Part shown: positions 30,215 through 37,781 of the stretch, in pieces
Layout of the letters: every line of letters starts with the position of its first letter
Numbering within the stretch: the stretch's first letter is position 1
Assembly: GCA_016794525.1 (NCBI GenBank)
Contig: JAEUJY010000096.1
Span: 1-57,795 of the forward strand
DNA: 57,795 bases
DNA from: Myxococcales bacterium
GTDB lineage: Bacteria; Myxococcota_A; Polyangia; Haliangiales; Haliangiaceae
Direction: 5' to 3'
Notes under the pieces: model-generated
The model's database searches: none
Told to the model about the DNA's origin: nothing
Seen by the model: the letters and a program-made list of their open reading frames with translations, nothing else
Program-made: the position numbers and the translations under genes

Positions 30215-30649
30215 TCACTTCCCCTGCTCGAACATCTTGTCGCGCTGCGCGCCCTCGTACTTCGAGGGGCACTTCGCCATCAGGCTGGTCGCGTAGAGCA
30301 CGGGCTTGCCGTCCTCCATGACCAGCTTGCCATCCGCCACCACCTCGGCCTTGTCCCGGAAGGTGTCGGGCTTGGGGCCGGTGTTCTTGACCAGGATGGT
30401 GGCGCCCTTGTGCTCCAGGACGAAGGTCCTGTGCATTTCCTGGCCAACGATCTGTTCATCGATCGTACCGGCCTGGACCCAGCCGTGGACCTTGATCTCC
30501 TTGCCCTGCCACTCGGGAGCCGCGGCGACGGCCTCGTCGACCATCTTGTAGGCGCCGGTGTGACTCGACGAGGAGTGCCAGAAGAACCCGACGACGCCCA
30601 GCGCGATCGCGGCGGTCAGAACGATCTTGGCAACAGTGGTGTTGGTCAT
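30215..30649 (-). CDS. ccmE: Cytochrome c maturation heme chaperone CcmE, CXXXY type
   Basis: This 144-residue protein has an N-terminal anchor (IVLTAAIALGVVGFFW) and an OB-fold (KEIKVHGWVQAGTIDEQIVG, ILVKNTGPKPDTFRDKAEVV). The heme-attachment motif is CPSKYEG (Cys127, Tyr131), where classical CcmE has a heme-linked His in an HDEKY-like motif. Variant CcmE with Cys in this place is known from archaea and some deltaproteobacteria. It is the first gene of the ccm operon, with GGAGG about ten bases before the ATG. It carries heme from CcmC to CcmF. Confidence 0.92.
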   Translation of the reverse strand: MTNTTVAKIVLTAAIALGVVGFFWHSSSSHTGAYKMVDEAVAAAPEWQGKEIKVHGWVQAGTIDEQIVGQEMHRTFVLEHKGATILVKNTGPKPDTFRDKAEVVADGKLVMEDGKPVLYATSLMAKCPSKYEGAQRDKMFEQGK

Positions 30650-30720
30650 CGGGGTCAGCCTCCGTACCGGTGGTTAGCATGACACGGGCCAGCCGCGATC
30701 CGGGGGGCCTGTGGCCTGTT

Positions 30721-30743
30721 GCCGCGCATCATTTGCGCGCGGC
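30721..30743. other. Inverted repeat in the moaA-ccmE gap
   Basis: GCCGCGC-N9-GCGCGGC has 7-bp arms and an A/T-containing loop. It lies in the 142-base stretch between the moaA stop and the ccmE start (both minus strand). It could be the moaA terminator. The remainder of the gap holds a probable ccmE leader but no clear promoter. Confidence 0.35.
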
Positions 30744-30791
30744 CGGCAAGATCTCGCAGAGTTGGCGGGGTCGGCGGTCCCATCGCAATGC

Positions 30792-31898
30792 CTAACCGCC
30801 GATGGCGATCATATGCTTCCCGGGGGCCCCTGCCCCCGTGCGCTGGAACTCGTGCCCCGGTCGCTTGCCGGCCAGGGCGTAGGCGATGGCCCGGCGGACG
30901 TCGTCGTCGCTGCCGCCCTGCCGCAGCAGATCGCGCAGGCTGATCGCGTCGTCGTGCCCGAGGCACGCGTGGAGCGCGCCGTCCGCGGTGAGCCGCACCC
31001 GGTTGCAGTCGTCGCAGAAGTGCTCGGTCATCGCCGAGATGATCCCGACCTCACGGCGCGGGTCGGCGGCCAGCGCCCAGTAGCGCGACGGCCCGACGGC
31101 GCGGCGGTCGCGGTCGGCGGGGACCAGCGGCCCGAACGCGGCGGTCAGCGCGGCGCGGATCGTCGCCGCCGACAGCTCGCGGGTCGCCTGGTACAGCGCG
31201 CCGCTCGACAGCGGCATGTGCTCGATGAACCGCAGCGTCACGCCGCGCTCCCAGGCGAACCGGCACAGCGCCGCCAGCTCGTCGTCGTTCTCGCCGGCCA
31301 GCGCCACCGCGTTGAGCTTGACCTCGAGGCCGGCCGCGCGCGCCGCGTCGATCCCGGCGATCACCGTCGCCAGATCGCCGCCGCTGGTGAGCCGCGCGAA
31401 GCGCTCGGCGTCGAGGGTGTCGAGCGACACGTTGACGCCGCGCAGGCCGGCGGCGACCAGCGGGCCGGCGAGCTCCGGCAGGCGGTGGCCGTTGGTCGTC
31501 ATCACCAGCTCGCGGACCCGGGGCGCCAGCCGCGCGACCAGGTCGACGACGTGGGCGCGCACGGTCGGCTCACCGCCGGTCAGGCGGACCCGCTCGACGC
31601 CGAGCGCCGCGAACACCGCGACCACCCGCTCGATCTCCTCGAAGCTGAGCAGGTCGGCGCGGGCCTGGTGGGCGATGCCGTCGTCGGGCACGCAGTACGT
31701 GCAGGCGAAGTTGCAGCGATCGGTGACCGACACCCGCAGGTAGCGGAGCGGGCGGTGCTGGGCGTCGAGCGTCGGGCCGTCGGTGCGGGGCGCCGGGGGC
31801 GCGAAGTCCGCCGGGACGGCGAGCGCGGGTCCGGCCACGACCGGCAGGCGAAGACGCCCACGGGCCCCGGGATCGCTTCCGGACGGCGCCGAACCCAT
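30792..31898 (-). CDS. moaA: GTP 3',8-cyclase (molybdenum cofactor biosynthesis)
   Basis: This 368-residue radical-SAM enzyme converts GTP to the cyclic intermediate of molybdopterin synthesis. The N-terminal cluster is CNFACTYC (Cys62, 66, 69). RLTGGEPTVR follows. The C-terminal cluster is in FCDDCNRVRLTADGALHAC. The protein ends MIAIGG, the functional double-Gly tail. About 45 extra residues precede the domain. No other moa genes are close; it stands alone upstream of the ccm operon on the same strand. Confidence 0.95.
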   Translation of the reverse strand: MGSAPSGSDPGARGRLRLPVVAGPALAVPADFAPPAPRTDGPTLDAQHRPLRYLRVSVTDRCNFACTYCVPDDGIAHQARADLLSFEEIERVVAVFAALGVERVRLTGGEPTVRAHVVDLVARLAPRVRELVMTTNGHRLPELAGPLVAAGLRGVNVSLDTLDAERFARLTSGGDLATVIAGIDAARAAGLEVKLNAVALAGENDDELAALCRFAWERGVTLRFIEHMPLSSGALYQATRELSAATIRAALTAAFGPLVPADRDRRAVGPSRYWALAADPRREVGIISAMTEHFCDDCNRVRLTADGALHACLGHDDAISLRDLLRQGGSDDDVRRAIAYALAGKRPGHEFQRTGAGAPGKHMIAIGG

Positions 31899-32016
31899 GG
31901 CGGCACTCTGGGCGGATGCCCGCGGGGCGTCAAGGCGCGGCGCGGCGTTGGCGTTCCAGGGGCGAGGTGGCTACTCGACCCGCCGGGATCGCGACCCGCC
32001 CGCTCCAGGATTTCCC

Positions 32017-32022
32017 TTGACA
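32017..32022 (+). promoter_or_regulatory. -35 element TTGACA of the 32081 gene
   Basis: A perfect TTGACA is followed at 17 bases by CATCAC (32040-32045), a weak -10. The leader from there to the ATG is about 30 bases and contains the only A-rich run nearby (CCCAAAAGAAAGAACTGGAG), with GGAG about ten bases from the ATG. This is a conventional leadered promoter, unlike most in the window. Confidence 0.4.
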
Positions 32023-32080
32023 TTCCGGTCGAAAAGCCGCATCACGGCCCCCAAAAGAAAGAACTGGAGCGAACACACGC

Positions 32081-32482
32081 ATGCAAGAGATGGACTACGG
32101 CCGCCGGGGATCGAACACGCAACCTCCGCCCCGCGCTGCGCGCGCCACGGGCCCGGTCAACGCCGGCCCGGGCAACGTCCTCGATGGCCTCTGGGTCCTG
32201 CTCATCGCCAACGAAGAGCAGCTCCCGACCGCTGACGCCGACGGCCGCGTGCCGATGATGGCGCGCTCGAGCGAGACGCTGATCTACCTGCTCGGCTTCA
32301 AGACCGTCGTGAAGGCCCGCCAGTTCATCACCGAGCTCGGCATCGAGGGCGCCGAGCCCCGCATGGTCGTCCGCGGCAACCGCGACGAGATGATCCGCAT
32401 CGCCCAGGCCGCTGGCGCGAAGTCGGTCATCGTCGACTACGAGGCCGGCAGCCAGGCCTACGCGGCGATCCAGACGTTCTGA
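32081..32482 (+). CDS. Small conserved-looking protein of unknown function
   Basis: This 133-residue soluble protein has a disordered N-terminal ~30 residues (GRRGSNTQPPPRAARA). A compact alpha/beta domain follows: GLWVLLIANEEQLPTADADG, ETLIYLLGFKTVVKARQFI, MVVRGNRDEMIRIAQAAGA and KSVIVDYEAGSQAY. The LLIANEEQLPTA opening faintly recalls SseB-like domains, but I would not assign that. It has a TTGACA -35, a good ribosome site and a strong terminator hairpin, so it is probably well expressed as a single gene. Confidence 0.65.
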   Translation: MQEMDYGRRGSNTQPPPRAARATGPVNAGPGNVLDGLWVLLIANEEQLPTADADGRVPMMARSSETLIYLLGFKTVVKARQFITELGIEGAEPRMVVRGNRDEMIRIAQAAGAKSVIVDYEAGSQAYAAIQTF

Positions 32483-32490
32483 AATATTGA

Positions 32491-32531
32491 GAGGGTCTTT
32501 CGCAAAGACCCTCCCCCGGCAGTCGCCGGGG
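32491..32531. terminator. Two consecutive perfect hairpins
   Basis: Hairpin one: GAGGGTCTTT-CGC-AAAGACCCTC (10-bp stem, 32491-32513). Hairpin two: CCCCGGC-agtc-GCCGGGG (7-bp stem, 32514-32531). They begin nine bases after the stop of the 32081 gene. There is no T-run on the plus strand; on the minus strand the first hairpin is followed by TCAATATTTC. It may act as a factor-independent terminator or a 3'-end stabiliser. Confidence 0.7.
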
Positions 32532-32540
32532 CCCCCACCC

Positions 32541-32750
32541 GAAACGGCCCGGAGCGTCGACGCGACCATCGGGTGATCGACGCGGCCGAAACGGCCCGGA
32601 GCGTCGACGCGGCGATCGGGTGATCGACGCGGCCGAAACGGCCCGGAGCGTCGCCGCGACGATCGGGTGATCGACGCGGCCGCGACGGCCCGGAGCGTCG
32701 ACGCGACGCGGGTAACGCGGCCGAACGGCCCGGAGCGTCGCCGATCGGGG
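32541..32750. repeat. Tandem array of a 47-bp repeat (about 4.5 copies)
   Basis: Units begin at 32541, 32588, 32635 and 32682. The first three are exactly 47 bp with a few substitutions, the fourth is shortened to 41 bp, and a partial fifth begins at 32723. The unit starts GAAACGGCCCGGAGCGTCGA and contains ATCGGGTGATCGACGCGGCC, so it has internal inverted symmetry (CGATcgggtgATCG, GCGTCGACGC). Forty-seven is not a multiple of three, so it is not a protein repeat. It fills the gap between the hairpins and the signalling gene at 32858. Confidence 0.85.
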
Positions 32751-32857
32751 GGCGCGCGCAGGCCTTGCGCGCGTGTGGCGATCGGTCGCGCGATGGCAGG
32801 AGATCGCCTGCGAGCCCTTGAGGGCCGGCGGATGCCGTCGACCCAGGGATCAACGCC

Positions 32858-33640
32858 ATGGCCGACGCCCCGCCAACCGACGTCGCGAACCTCGCGAGCC
32901 TGCGTGACGCGATCCGCGCGGACGCGACGGCGGCGAGCACCGACGCCGACGCGGTGGTGATGAACGTGCGGATGGTCGCGGGGCTGGTCAGCCAGCTGCA
33001 CCACGGCATCGCCGACGTCGGCACCCAGACCGAGCGCGCCAAGGCGATCGGCGACGACGCGCTGGTCCAGGTCGCGACGACCGACGACCGGATCACCCAC
33101 GTCGCGGCGCTGACCGACGAGGTCGACGCGCGGGTGCGCACGATCGGCCGGATCGCCGGCCAGACCCGGATGCTCGCGATCAACGCCGCGATCGAGGCGG
33201 CCCACGCCGGCGAGGTCGGCCGCGGGTTCGCCGCGGTCGCCACCGAGGTCAAGCAGCTCGCCCGCGAGACCGGCGAGGCGGCGGCGGCGATCCAGGGGCA
33301 GGTCACCGCGGTGCGCGAGGCCACCACGGCGGTCGCCGAGGCGATGACCATCGCCCGGCAGCGGGTGGCCGAGATCCACGCGATCATCGCGGCGATCGCC
33401 AGCGCCGCCGACGAGCAGCGCGGCCTGGCCCACACCGTCACCGGCATCATCGACGAGGCGGCGCAGACCGTCGAGCAGCTCGGCCGCACGCTCGCGGCGG
33501 CCGGCGACCGGCTCGACGCCGCCCTCGAGGCACCCACCCCGGTCGCGGACCGGCAAGGAGAACCGTCATGCTCATGGAATGGGGTCCCAAGCTCAGCGTC
33601 GGCATCCAGTCTTTCGACGCCGAGCACCAGAAGCTGGTAG
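32858..33640 (+). CDS. Soluble methyl-accepting chemotaxis-type signalling protein
   Basis: This 260-residue protein has no membrane segment. It is almost all coiled coil: ~60 residues, the MCP hairpin [20 protein letters not shown] then [20 protein letters not shown] (~100-145), and a return helix to ~225. The tip sequence that contacts CheA/CheW is largely intact. The last ~24 residues (from PSCSWNG) are read from the next gene in another frame and look unselected. It probably signals for the bacteriohemerythrin that overlaps its 3' end. Confidence 0.85.
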   Translation: MADAPPTDVANLASLRDAIRADATAASTDADAVVMNVRMVAGLVSQLHHGIADVGTQTERAKAIGDDALVQVATTDDRITHVAALTDEVDARVRTIGRIAGQTRMLAINAAIEAAHAGEVGRGFAAVATEVKQLARETGEAAAAIQGQVTAVREATTAVAEAMTIARQRVAEIHAIIAAIASAADEQRGLAHTVTGIIDEAAQTVEQLGRTLAAAGDRLDAALEAPTPVADRQGEPSCSWNGVPSSASASSLSTPSTRSW

Positions 33641-33975
33641 CGATGGTCAACGACCTGTTCGACGCCATCAACACCGGCAAGGGCAAGGAGAAGCTGGGCG
33701 TCGTGCTCGGCGCGCTCATCGACTACACGGTGACGCACTTCCAGCACGAAGAGCGCGAGATGAAGACCCACGGCTTCCCCGGCTTCGCGAAGCACAAGGA
33801 AGAGCACGACGCGCTGACCAAGCAGGTCGGCGACGTGCGCCAGAAGTTCGCCGCCGGCAGCAACGCCGCGCTGTCCGCCGAGGTCATGGCGTTCCTCAAG
33901 AACTGGCTGATCAAGCACATCATGGGCACCGACAAGGCCTACACCGCGTTCCTCGTCAGCAAGGGCGTGAAGTAG
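33568..33975 (+). CDS. Bacteriohemerythrin
   Basis: This 135-residue four-helix oxygen-binding protein has a di-iron site. The ligands match the family: His20 (FDAEHQKL), His57 and Glu61 (THFQHEE), His76 and His80 (KHKEEH), His117 and Asp122 (KHIMGTD). It would bind O2 reversibly, or sense it. AGGAG precedes the ATG and lies within the end of the soluble MCP gene (73-base overlap). This coupling suggests an oxygen-input module for that signalling protein. Confidence 0.92.
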   Translation: MLMEWGPKLSVGIQSFDAEHQKLVAMVNDLFDAINTGKGKEKLGVVLGALIDYTVTHFQHEEREMKTHGFPGFAKHKEEHDALTKQVGDVRQKFAAGSNAALSAEVMAFLKNWLIKHIMGTDKAYTAFLVSKGVK

Positions 33976-34039
33976 GCGCGCTGCGGCGACGCGGACCACG
34001 CCACGCAACCGCGGGCGCGGGCGGCCGATAGCCCGGGTC

Positions 34040-34996
34040 ATGCGACTCACCGCGCTCGTCTTCGCCGCGCTCATGGGCTCCCTGGCGGCCTGTGAAGACG
34101 CAGGCGGGACGGTCCTGCATGGCCCGCTGACGCCGCCGATCGACATCGCCACGGGTCCGGGACCGGCCGGACTGCGGGTGTGTCAATCGCTGGTACGGGC
34201 GATGGATTCGCTCGAGCGCTGCGCGCCGACGCCCCGCGACCGGGCGGTGACCGCATGGATGCAGCGCGATCTTCGGACCAAGGTCACCGCCACGGAGGGC
34301 GACACCGCCGGCTGGGCGGAGACGTGCCTCGACCTCCTCGTCGGCTTCGTCGCCGACTACGAGCGGGTGCCCTGCCGGTTCGGGCTGTCCGCTACCGAGC
34401 GAGCCTGGGTAGACGGCTACGCGCGGCCCCGCGCGTTCGTACCCGACTCGGTGACCGGGCTCGACCGCGCTCGCCTGGTGGAGCTCGCCCACCTCCGCGA
34501 CCGCGCGTGCGGCTGCCTCACGACCGCGTGCCGCGACGCGATCGAGGCAGCGCTCGACGCTCCCCCGCGCCTCGGCCGCCTGGACGATCGCGTCGCCGCG
34601 GAGATCGGCGGCGCCATTCTCGAGGACATCACGCGTTGCGGCCGCCGCGTCCCGCGCGTCGAGACACCCGCCGAAGTCGGGCGCGAAGCGGAGGCACCAC
34701 CGCCGGCCCCGCCGGCCCCGCCTCCGACGACGCCACCGCCGGCGCCGCGCCCGACCGACCCGAGCACCGTCACGCTGCCCAACGGCGAGCGCGTCACGCG
34801 CGTCACCTGCGAGGCGATCGCGGACGAGTTCGAGCGCGAGAACTGCGGGGGGCTGTTCATCGACGTCGGCGACTGTCGCCGCCACCGGGCGACCGCGGAG
34901 GCCGCGGCGTGCGAGCGCCGCGTGCTCGCCGAATACGCCGAAGCCACGGCACCCGCGACGCCCACCGACTTCGACGACGACGCCCCGGCGGACTGA
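34040..34996 (+). CDS. Lipoprotein of unknown function
   Basis: This 318-residue protein has signal/lipobox ALMGSLAAC and a helical Cys-containing region (CAPTPRDRAVTAW, ETCLDLLVGFVADYERVPC, RDRACGCLTTACRD) likely to be disulfide-linked. A Pro-rich linker (~225-255) and a C-terminal Cys/His segment (TCEAIADEFERENC, VGDCRRHRATAEAAAC) follow. Codon choice is slightly less GC-rich than neighbours. No family recognised. Confidence 0.65.
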   Translation: MRLTALVFAALMGSLAACEDAGGTVLHGPLTPPIDIATGPGPAGLRVCQSLVRAMDSLERCAPTPRDRAVTAWMQRDLRTKVTATEGDTAGWAETCLDLLVGFVADYERVPCRFGLSATERAWVDGYARPRAFVPDSVTGLDRARLVELAHLRDRACGCLTTACRDAIEAALDAPPRLGRLDDRVAAEIGGAILEDITRCGRRVPRVETPAEVGREAEAPPPAPPAPPPTTPPPAPRPTDPSTVTLPNGERVTRVTCEAIADEFERENCGGLFIDVGDCRRHRATAEAAACERRVLAEYAEATAPATPTDFDDDAPAD

Positions 34997-35008
34997 CCGT
35001 CGCCGCGC

Positions 35009-35947
35009 TCAGCTCGCCGCCGGCAGGCGCGCCACCAGCACGTCGGTGGCGGCGCCGCGGATGACCGCCTCGGCGACGCTGCCGAGCAGCGCGCGACGCA
35101 GGCCGGTGCGGCCGTGGGTGCCGACGGCGACGAGATCGCTGCCGCGCGCGCGGGCGGCGGCGAGGATCTGCGCGCGCGGATCGCCCTCGACGACGTCGAG
35201 GCGCCAGGCGACGTCGACGCCCAGCTCGGCCAGCCACGCGCCGACCTCGGCGCGCAGCCGTCGCGCGACCTCGCGCGGCGCGGTCGGGGCCAGCGGCAGG
35301 TCGCCGCCGATCGGCGCGTGGGCCGGCGGGATGACGTGCACCACGTCGAGCTCGGCGTCGGCGCTGCCGGCGCACAGGCGCGCGGCCAGCTCGAGCGCGA
35401 GCCGCGCGCTGGCCGACCCGTCGAGGGCCACCAGCGGCCGCCGGTACGGCGCGGTCGGCGGCCCGGCGACGACCAGCACCGACGTCGAGCCGGTGCGCAC
35501 GACCCGCTCGGCCGTCGAGCCGATCAGCAGCTCGCCGAACGTGCGCTCGCCGTGGCGCCCGACGACGATCAACTCGGCGTGGCCGTGGTGGGCGCGATCG
35601 GCGATCTGCGCGTAGGCCGCGCCGCGCGCCAGCGCGACGAACAGCAGGCCGTCGTCGGCGCCGCGCCCGCACAGCGACGACGCCGCGGCGCGCCGCGCCT
35701 GCGCCAAGCGCTGGCCGGCCGCCGTCGCCAGCTGCGCCGCGTCCGCGTCGTCGTGCGGCGTCGGCAGCACGTGGAACACCTCGAGGCTCGCGCCGTCGCG
35801 CCGGCACAGCTGCAGCGCGCGATCGAGCGCCCACCCGGCGTCCTCCTCGAAGTCCGACGCCACCAGGATGTTGCCGAGCGGCGCCGGGCGGCCCGCGCGA
35901 CGCGCGACCGCCGGTGCGGCGACAGGTTCGACCCGATCGACGGCCAT
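35009..35947 (-). CDS. Tandem-domain universal stress protein
   Basis: This 312-residue cytoplasmic protein has two UspA folds. Domain one (~25-160) begins ILVASDFEEDAGWALDRAL and ends with the ATP-type loop GRHGERTFGELLIGST. Domain two (~165-310) has PLVALDGSASARLALELA and GTHGRTGLRRALLGSV. Both G-x2-G-x9-G(S/T)-like loops suggest nucleotide binding. It has a conventional leader with a strong GGAGGA ribosome site and a hairpin upstream. It is typically induced by stress or starvation; the sequence does not show the regulator. Confidence 0.92.
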   Translation of the reverse strand: MAVDRVEPVAAPAVARRAGRPAPLGNILVASDFEEDAGWALDRALQLCRRDGASLEVFHVLPTPHDDADAAQLATAAGQRLAQARRAAASSLCGRGADDGLLFVALARGAAYAQIADRAHHGHAELIVVGRHGERTFGELLIGSTAERVVRTGSTSVLVVAGPPTAPYRRPLVALDGSASARLALELAARLCAGSADAELDVVHVIPPAHAPIGGDLPLAPTAPREVARRLRAEVGAWLAELGVDVAWRLDVVEGDPRAQILAAARARGSDLVAVGTHGRTGLRRALLGSVAEAVIRGAATDVLVARLPAAS

Positions 35948-35958
35948 GAGAGTCCTCC

Positions 35959-35977
35959 GCCGGCCACGTCGGCCGGC
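35959..35977. promoter_or_regulatory. GC-rich inverted repeat in the universal stress protein leader
   Basis: GCCGGCC-acgtc-GGCCGGC is a perfect 7-bp inverted repeat just upstream of the GGAGGA ribosome site on the minus strand. A TTGACG hexamer lies at 36005-36000 and TGCTGT follows at 16 bases, a weak promoter. The repeat could be an operator or an mRNA hairpin controlling access to the ribosome site. Confidence 0.4.
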
Positions 35978-36082
35978 ACAGCACGAACCACGCGATCGGC
36001 GTCAAGCTGGGTCCGCCGACGCCGCTCGTCTACCCCTCGCGACCATGTGCCCCGTGGCGCCGCCCACCCCGCCGCACGATCT

Positions 36083-36136
36083 GCGCGGCGCCGCGGCTCA
36101 CGCCGAGCGGCGCGGCGCCGCGGCTCACGCCGAGCG
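36083..36136. repeat. Exact 27-bp tandem duplication spanning a stop codon
   Basis: Two identical 27-bp units (36083-36109 and 36110-36136), beginning GCGCGGCGCCGCGGCTCACG, lie at the end of the small minus-strand gene. Because 27 is nine codons, the gene's last codons and its TGA are repeated downstream in frame. The flanking region to 36005 contains no other feature. Confidence 0.85.
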
Positions 36137-36361
36137 GCGCGGCGCGGTGAGCAGGTCGAGCTCCTCGAGCATCTCGCGCTGGGTCAGGCGCAGCGCCGCC
36201 GCCGCGCCCTTGAGCAGGCCGAGCGAATAGCAGACGTCGGGGGTCAGCATCGTCGGGGGCAACGCCGACAGGCCGATGACCTCGTCGGTGGTGAGGTCGG
36301 TGGCGTCGCGCAGTTGCTCGACCGCGGTGGACAGGAGCGCGCGCAACGCCTGATCGGACAT
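36125..36361 (-). CDS. Small helical protein of unknown function
   Basis: This 78-residue protein starts SDQALRALLSTAVEQLRDAT. It has DLTTDEVIGLSALPPTM, YSLGLLKGAAAALRL and TQREMLEELDLLTA, and ends in basic residues. The composition suggests two or three helices; the middle could be a small helix-turn-helix. ATG 36361 follows CAGAGT by six bases, a partial match to the -10 pattern here. No family recognised. Confidence 0.55.
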   Translation of the reverse strand: MSDQALRALLSTAVEQLRDATDLTTDEVIGLSALPPTMLTPDVCYSLGLLKGAAAALRLTQREMLEELDLLTAPRRSA

Positions 36362-36515
36362 GGGCGCACTCTGCCACGCAGCGCGGGGTTTCCCAACCAC
36401 GGGTCGCCGCGGCTCACGGTCGCGGCCGACGCAACCCGGCAGAACCATACGGCCCGCGCCCGGCGCGACGGGCGCGAGGCGGTGCCGGCCCCCGTCAGCG
36501 ACAGCCGCACGGCCG

Positions 36516-36926
36516 TCAGCGGCGCGCCGGCGTCCCGAGCCAGCGGCGCACCGCGTCGGCCGAGTCCTCGGGGACGGTGTTGAAGCACAGCGCCGCCCCC
36601 GGGCAGGCGGCGTGGACCGCGTTGACGATCTGCTCGAACAGCAACAGCACCTGATCGGTCTTGCGCAGGCCGGCGCCGATCAGCACGCAGTCCACCGGCG
36701 TCGCCGCGACCGCCGCGCGCACCAGCGCGACCGCGGCCGGCGGGTCGGTCGGCACGCCGCACCAGCGCGCGTCGACGCCGAGCGCGCGCAGGTCGGTCAT
36801 CGCCTGGGCGATGCCGGCCTTGATCCGCTGCTTGACCTCGGGCGCGAACGAGTCGGGGAGCTGATCCCATTCGATGCCGACGTAGAGGACGACCGGCGGC
36901 GGGCCGGCCATGGTGGTGGGCGACAT
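36516..36926 (-). CDS. Conserved-looking small protein of unknown function
   Basis: This 136-residue alpha/beta protein is compact: VVLYVGIEWDQLPDSF, VKQRIKAGIAQAMTDLRALG, VDCVLIGAGLRKTDQVLLLF, EQIVNAVHAACPGAALCFNT and DAVRRWLG. The alternating strands and helices, the VDCVLIGAG strand and the FNT loop suggest a Rossmann-like or flavodoxin-like fold. There is no recognised nucleotide loop. ATG 36926 is six bases after TACGCT on the minus strand, predicting leaderless translation. Confidence 0.7.
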   Translation of the reverse strand: MSPTTMAGPPPVVLYVGIEWDQLPDSFAPEVKQRIKAGIAQAMTDLRALGVDARWCGVPTDPPAAVALVRAAVAATPVDCVLIGAGLRKTDQVLLLFEQIVNAVHAACPGAALCFNTVPEDSADAVRRWLGTPARR

Positions 36927-36932
36927 GGGCCG

Positions 36933-36938
36933 AGCGTA
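36933..36938 (-). promoter_or_regulatory. -10 element TACGCT of the 36926 gene
   Basis: On the minus strand TACGCT, then CGGCCC, then ATG 36926. Six-base spacing supports choosing that start codon rather than the internal ATG at 36911. Confidence 0.45.
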
Positions 36939-37076
36939 CGCGGGTTCCGGGCGCGCGCGGCCCGCACGCCTTGCTGGCGATCGGCGCGCTGGCGCGGCGA
37001 TCTGCGCGGCCTCGCGGCGCGCACCGACGCAGTCCGCGGACTTCTCGCGGCACAGCGGATGCAAGCTCCCTCGCAC

Positions 37077-37586
37077 ATGCGGACCACGCTGATCCAGCTC
37101 GCGCTCGCCAGCGCCGGGATCGCGGTTGTCGCGAGCACCGGCTGCATCAAGACCGAGGACGACTGCTCGGTCACACCGGCGGAGGCCGCCGATGCGGTCG
37201 TGCTCGCGCCGGGTGGCCCGGCGACGGCGACGCTGCAGACCCCGGCCGCGGCCAAGGACTGCCACGCGACGTTCGACGTGGTGGCGTCCTTCACCGGCGA
37301 CGACCTCTACGATCCGTCGCTGCCGCGACCGCAGCTCATCGCGTCGGCCAACGCGGTCGGCGTGCTCGGCGAGCAGCCGGGCCTCGTCGGGATCTTCGAC
37401 GGCTGGACCCAGACGGTCGATCCCGACAGCGGCGAGGTGATCTGGTCGGCGACGCTGTCGGCCGGCGCCAAGAACATCGACGCCACCGCCGTGGTCTACG
37501 GGATCATCGTCGACCTCGGCCCCGGCGAGACCCGCCCGGTGCAGGTCGATCTCGGCATCACGTACTACCCACCGCCGGCGGAGTAG
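37077..37586 (+). CDS. Small lipoprotein of unknown function
   Basis: This 169-residue product has a signal and lipobox (ALASAGIAVVASTGC). The mature domain has two Cys (DDC and AKDC) and beta-strand character (ATFDVVASFTGDDLYDP, WSATLSAGAKNIDATAVV, VQVDLGITYYPP). It reads like a single Ig-like domain. It is convergent with a short remnant at 37590. No enzyme motif. Confidence 0.65.
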   Translation: MRTTLIQLALASAGIAVVASTGCIKTEDDCSVTPAEAADAVVLAPGGPATATLQTPAAAKDCHATFDVVASFTGDDLYDPSLPRPQLIASANAVGVLGEQPGLVGIFDGWTQTVDPDSGEVIWSATLSAGAKNIDATAVVYGIIVDLGPGETRPVQVDLGITYYPPPAE

Positions 37587-37589
37587 CGC

Positions 37590-37670
37590 TCACAGCCGCC
37601 AGCTCGCGAACACCCGCGGTCCCAGGCCAGCGCCGGGGCCGCCGTACAGCATCACGTCGATCGCGACCAT
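37590..37670 (-). pseudogene. Short reading frame with strong ribosome site, possibly a gene remnant
   Basis: The minus-strand ATG at 37670 is preceded by GGAGGTAGCTG, an excellent Shine-Dalgarno site. It opens a 26-residue frame, MVAIDVMLYGGPGAGLGPRV plus FASWRL. The ending looks like the last beta-strands of an envelope protein. It could be the tail of a lost outer-membrane gene or a genuine small peptide. The rest of the gap 37671-37781 shows nothing recognisable. Confidence 0.3.
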
Positions 37671-37781
37671 CAGCTACCTCCGACGAACGTTGGCAGACGC
37701 ATGCCGTGAGGCCTTGCATCACCCGCGCCATGCCGGCGTCGGACCTGGCAACGGCCCTCGACCTGGTCGATGCTCACCGCC

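Noticed and set aside
32541-32750. CRISPR array
   Set aside because: The repeats are directly adjacent with no unique spacers and no cas genes are nearby. They are ordinary tandem repeats.
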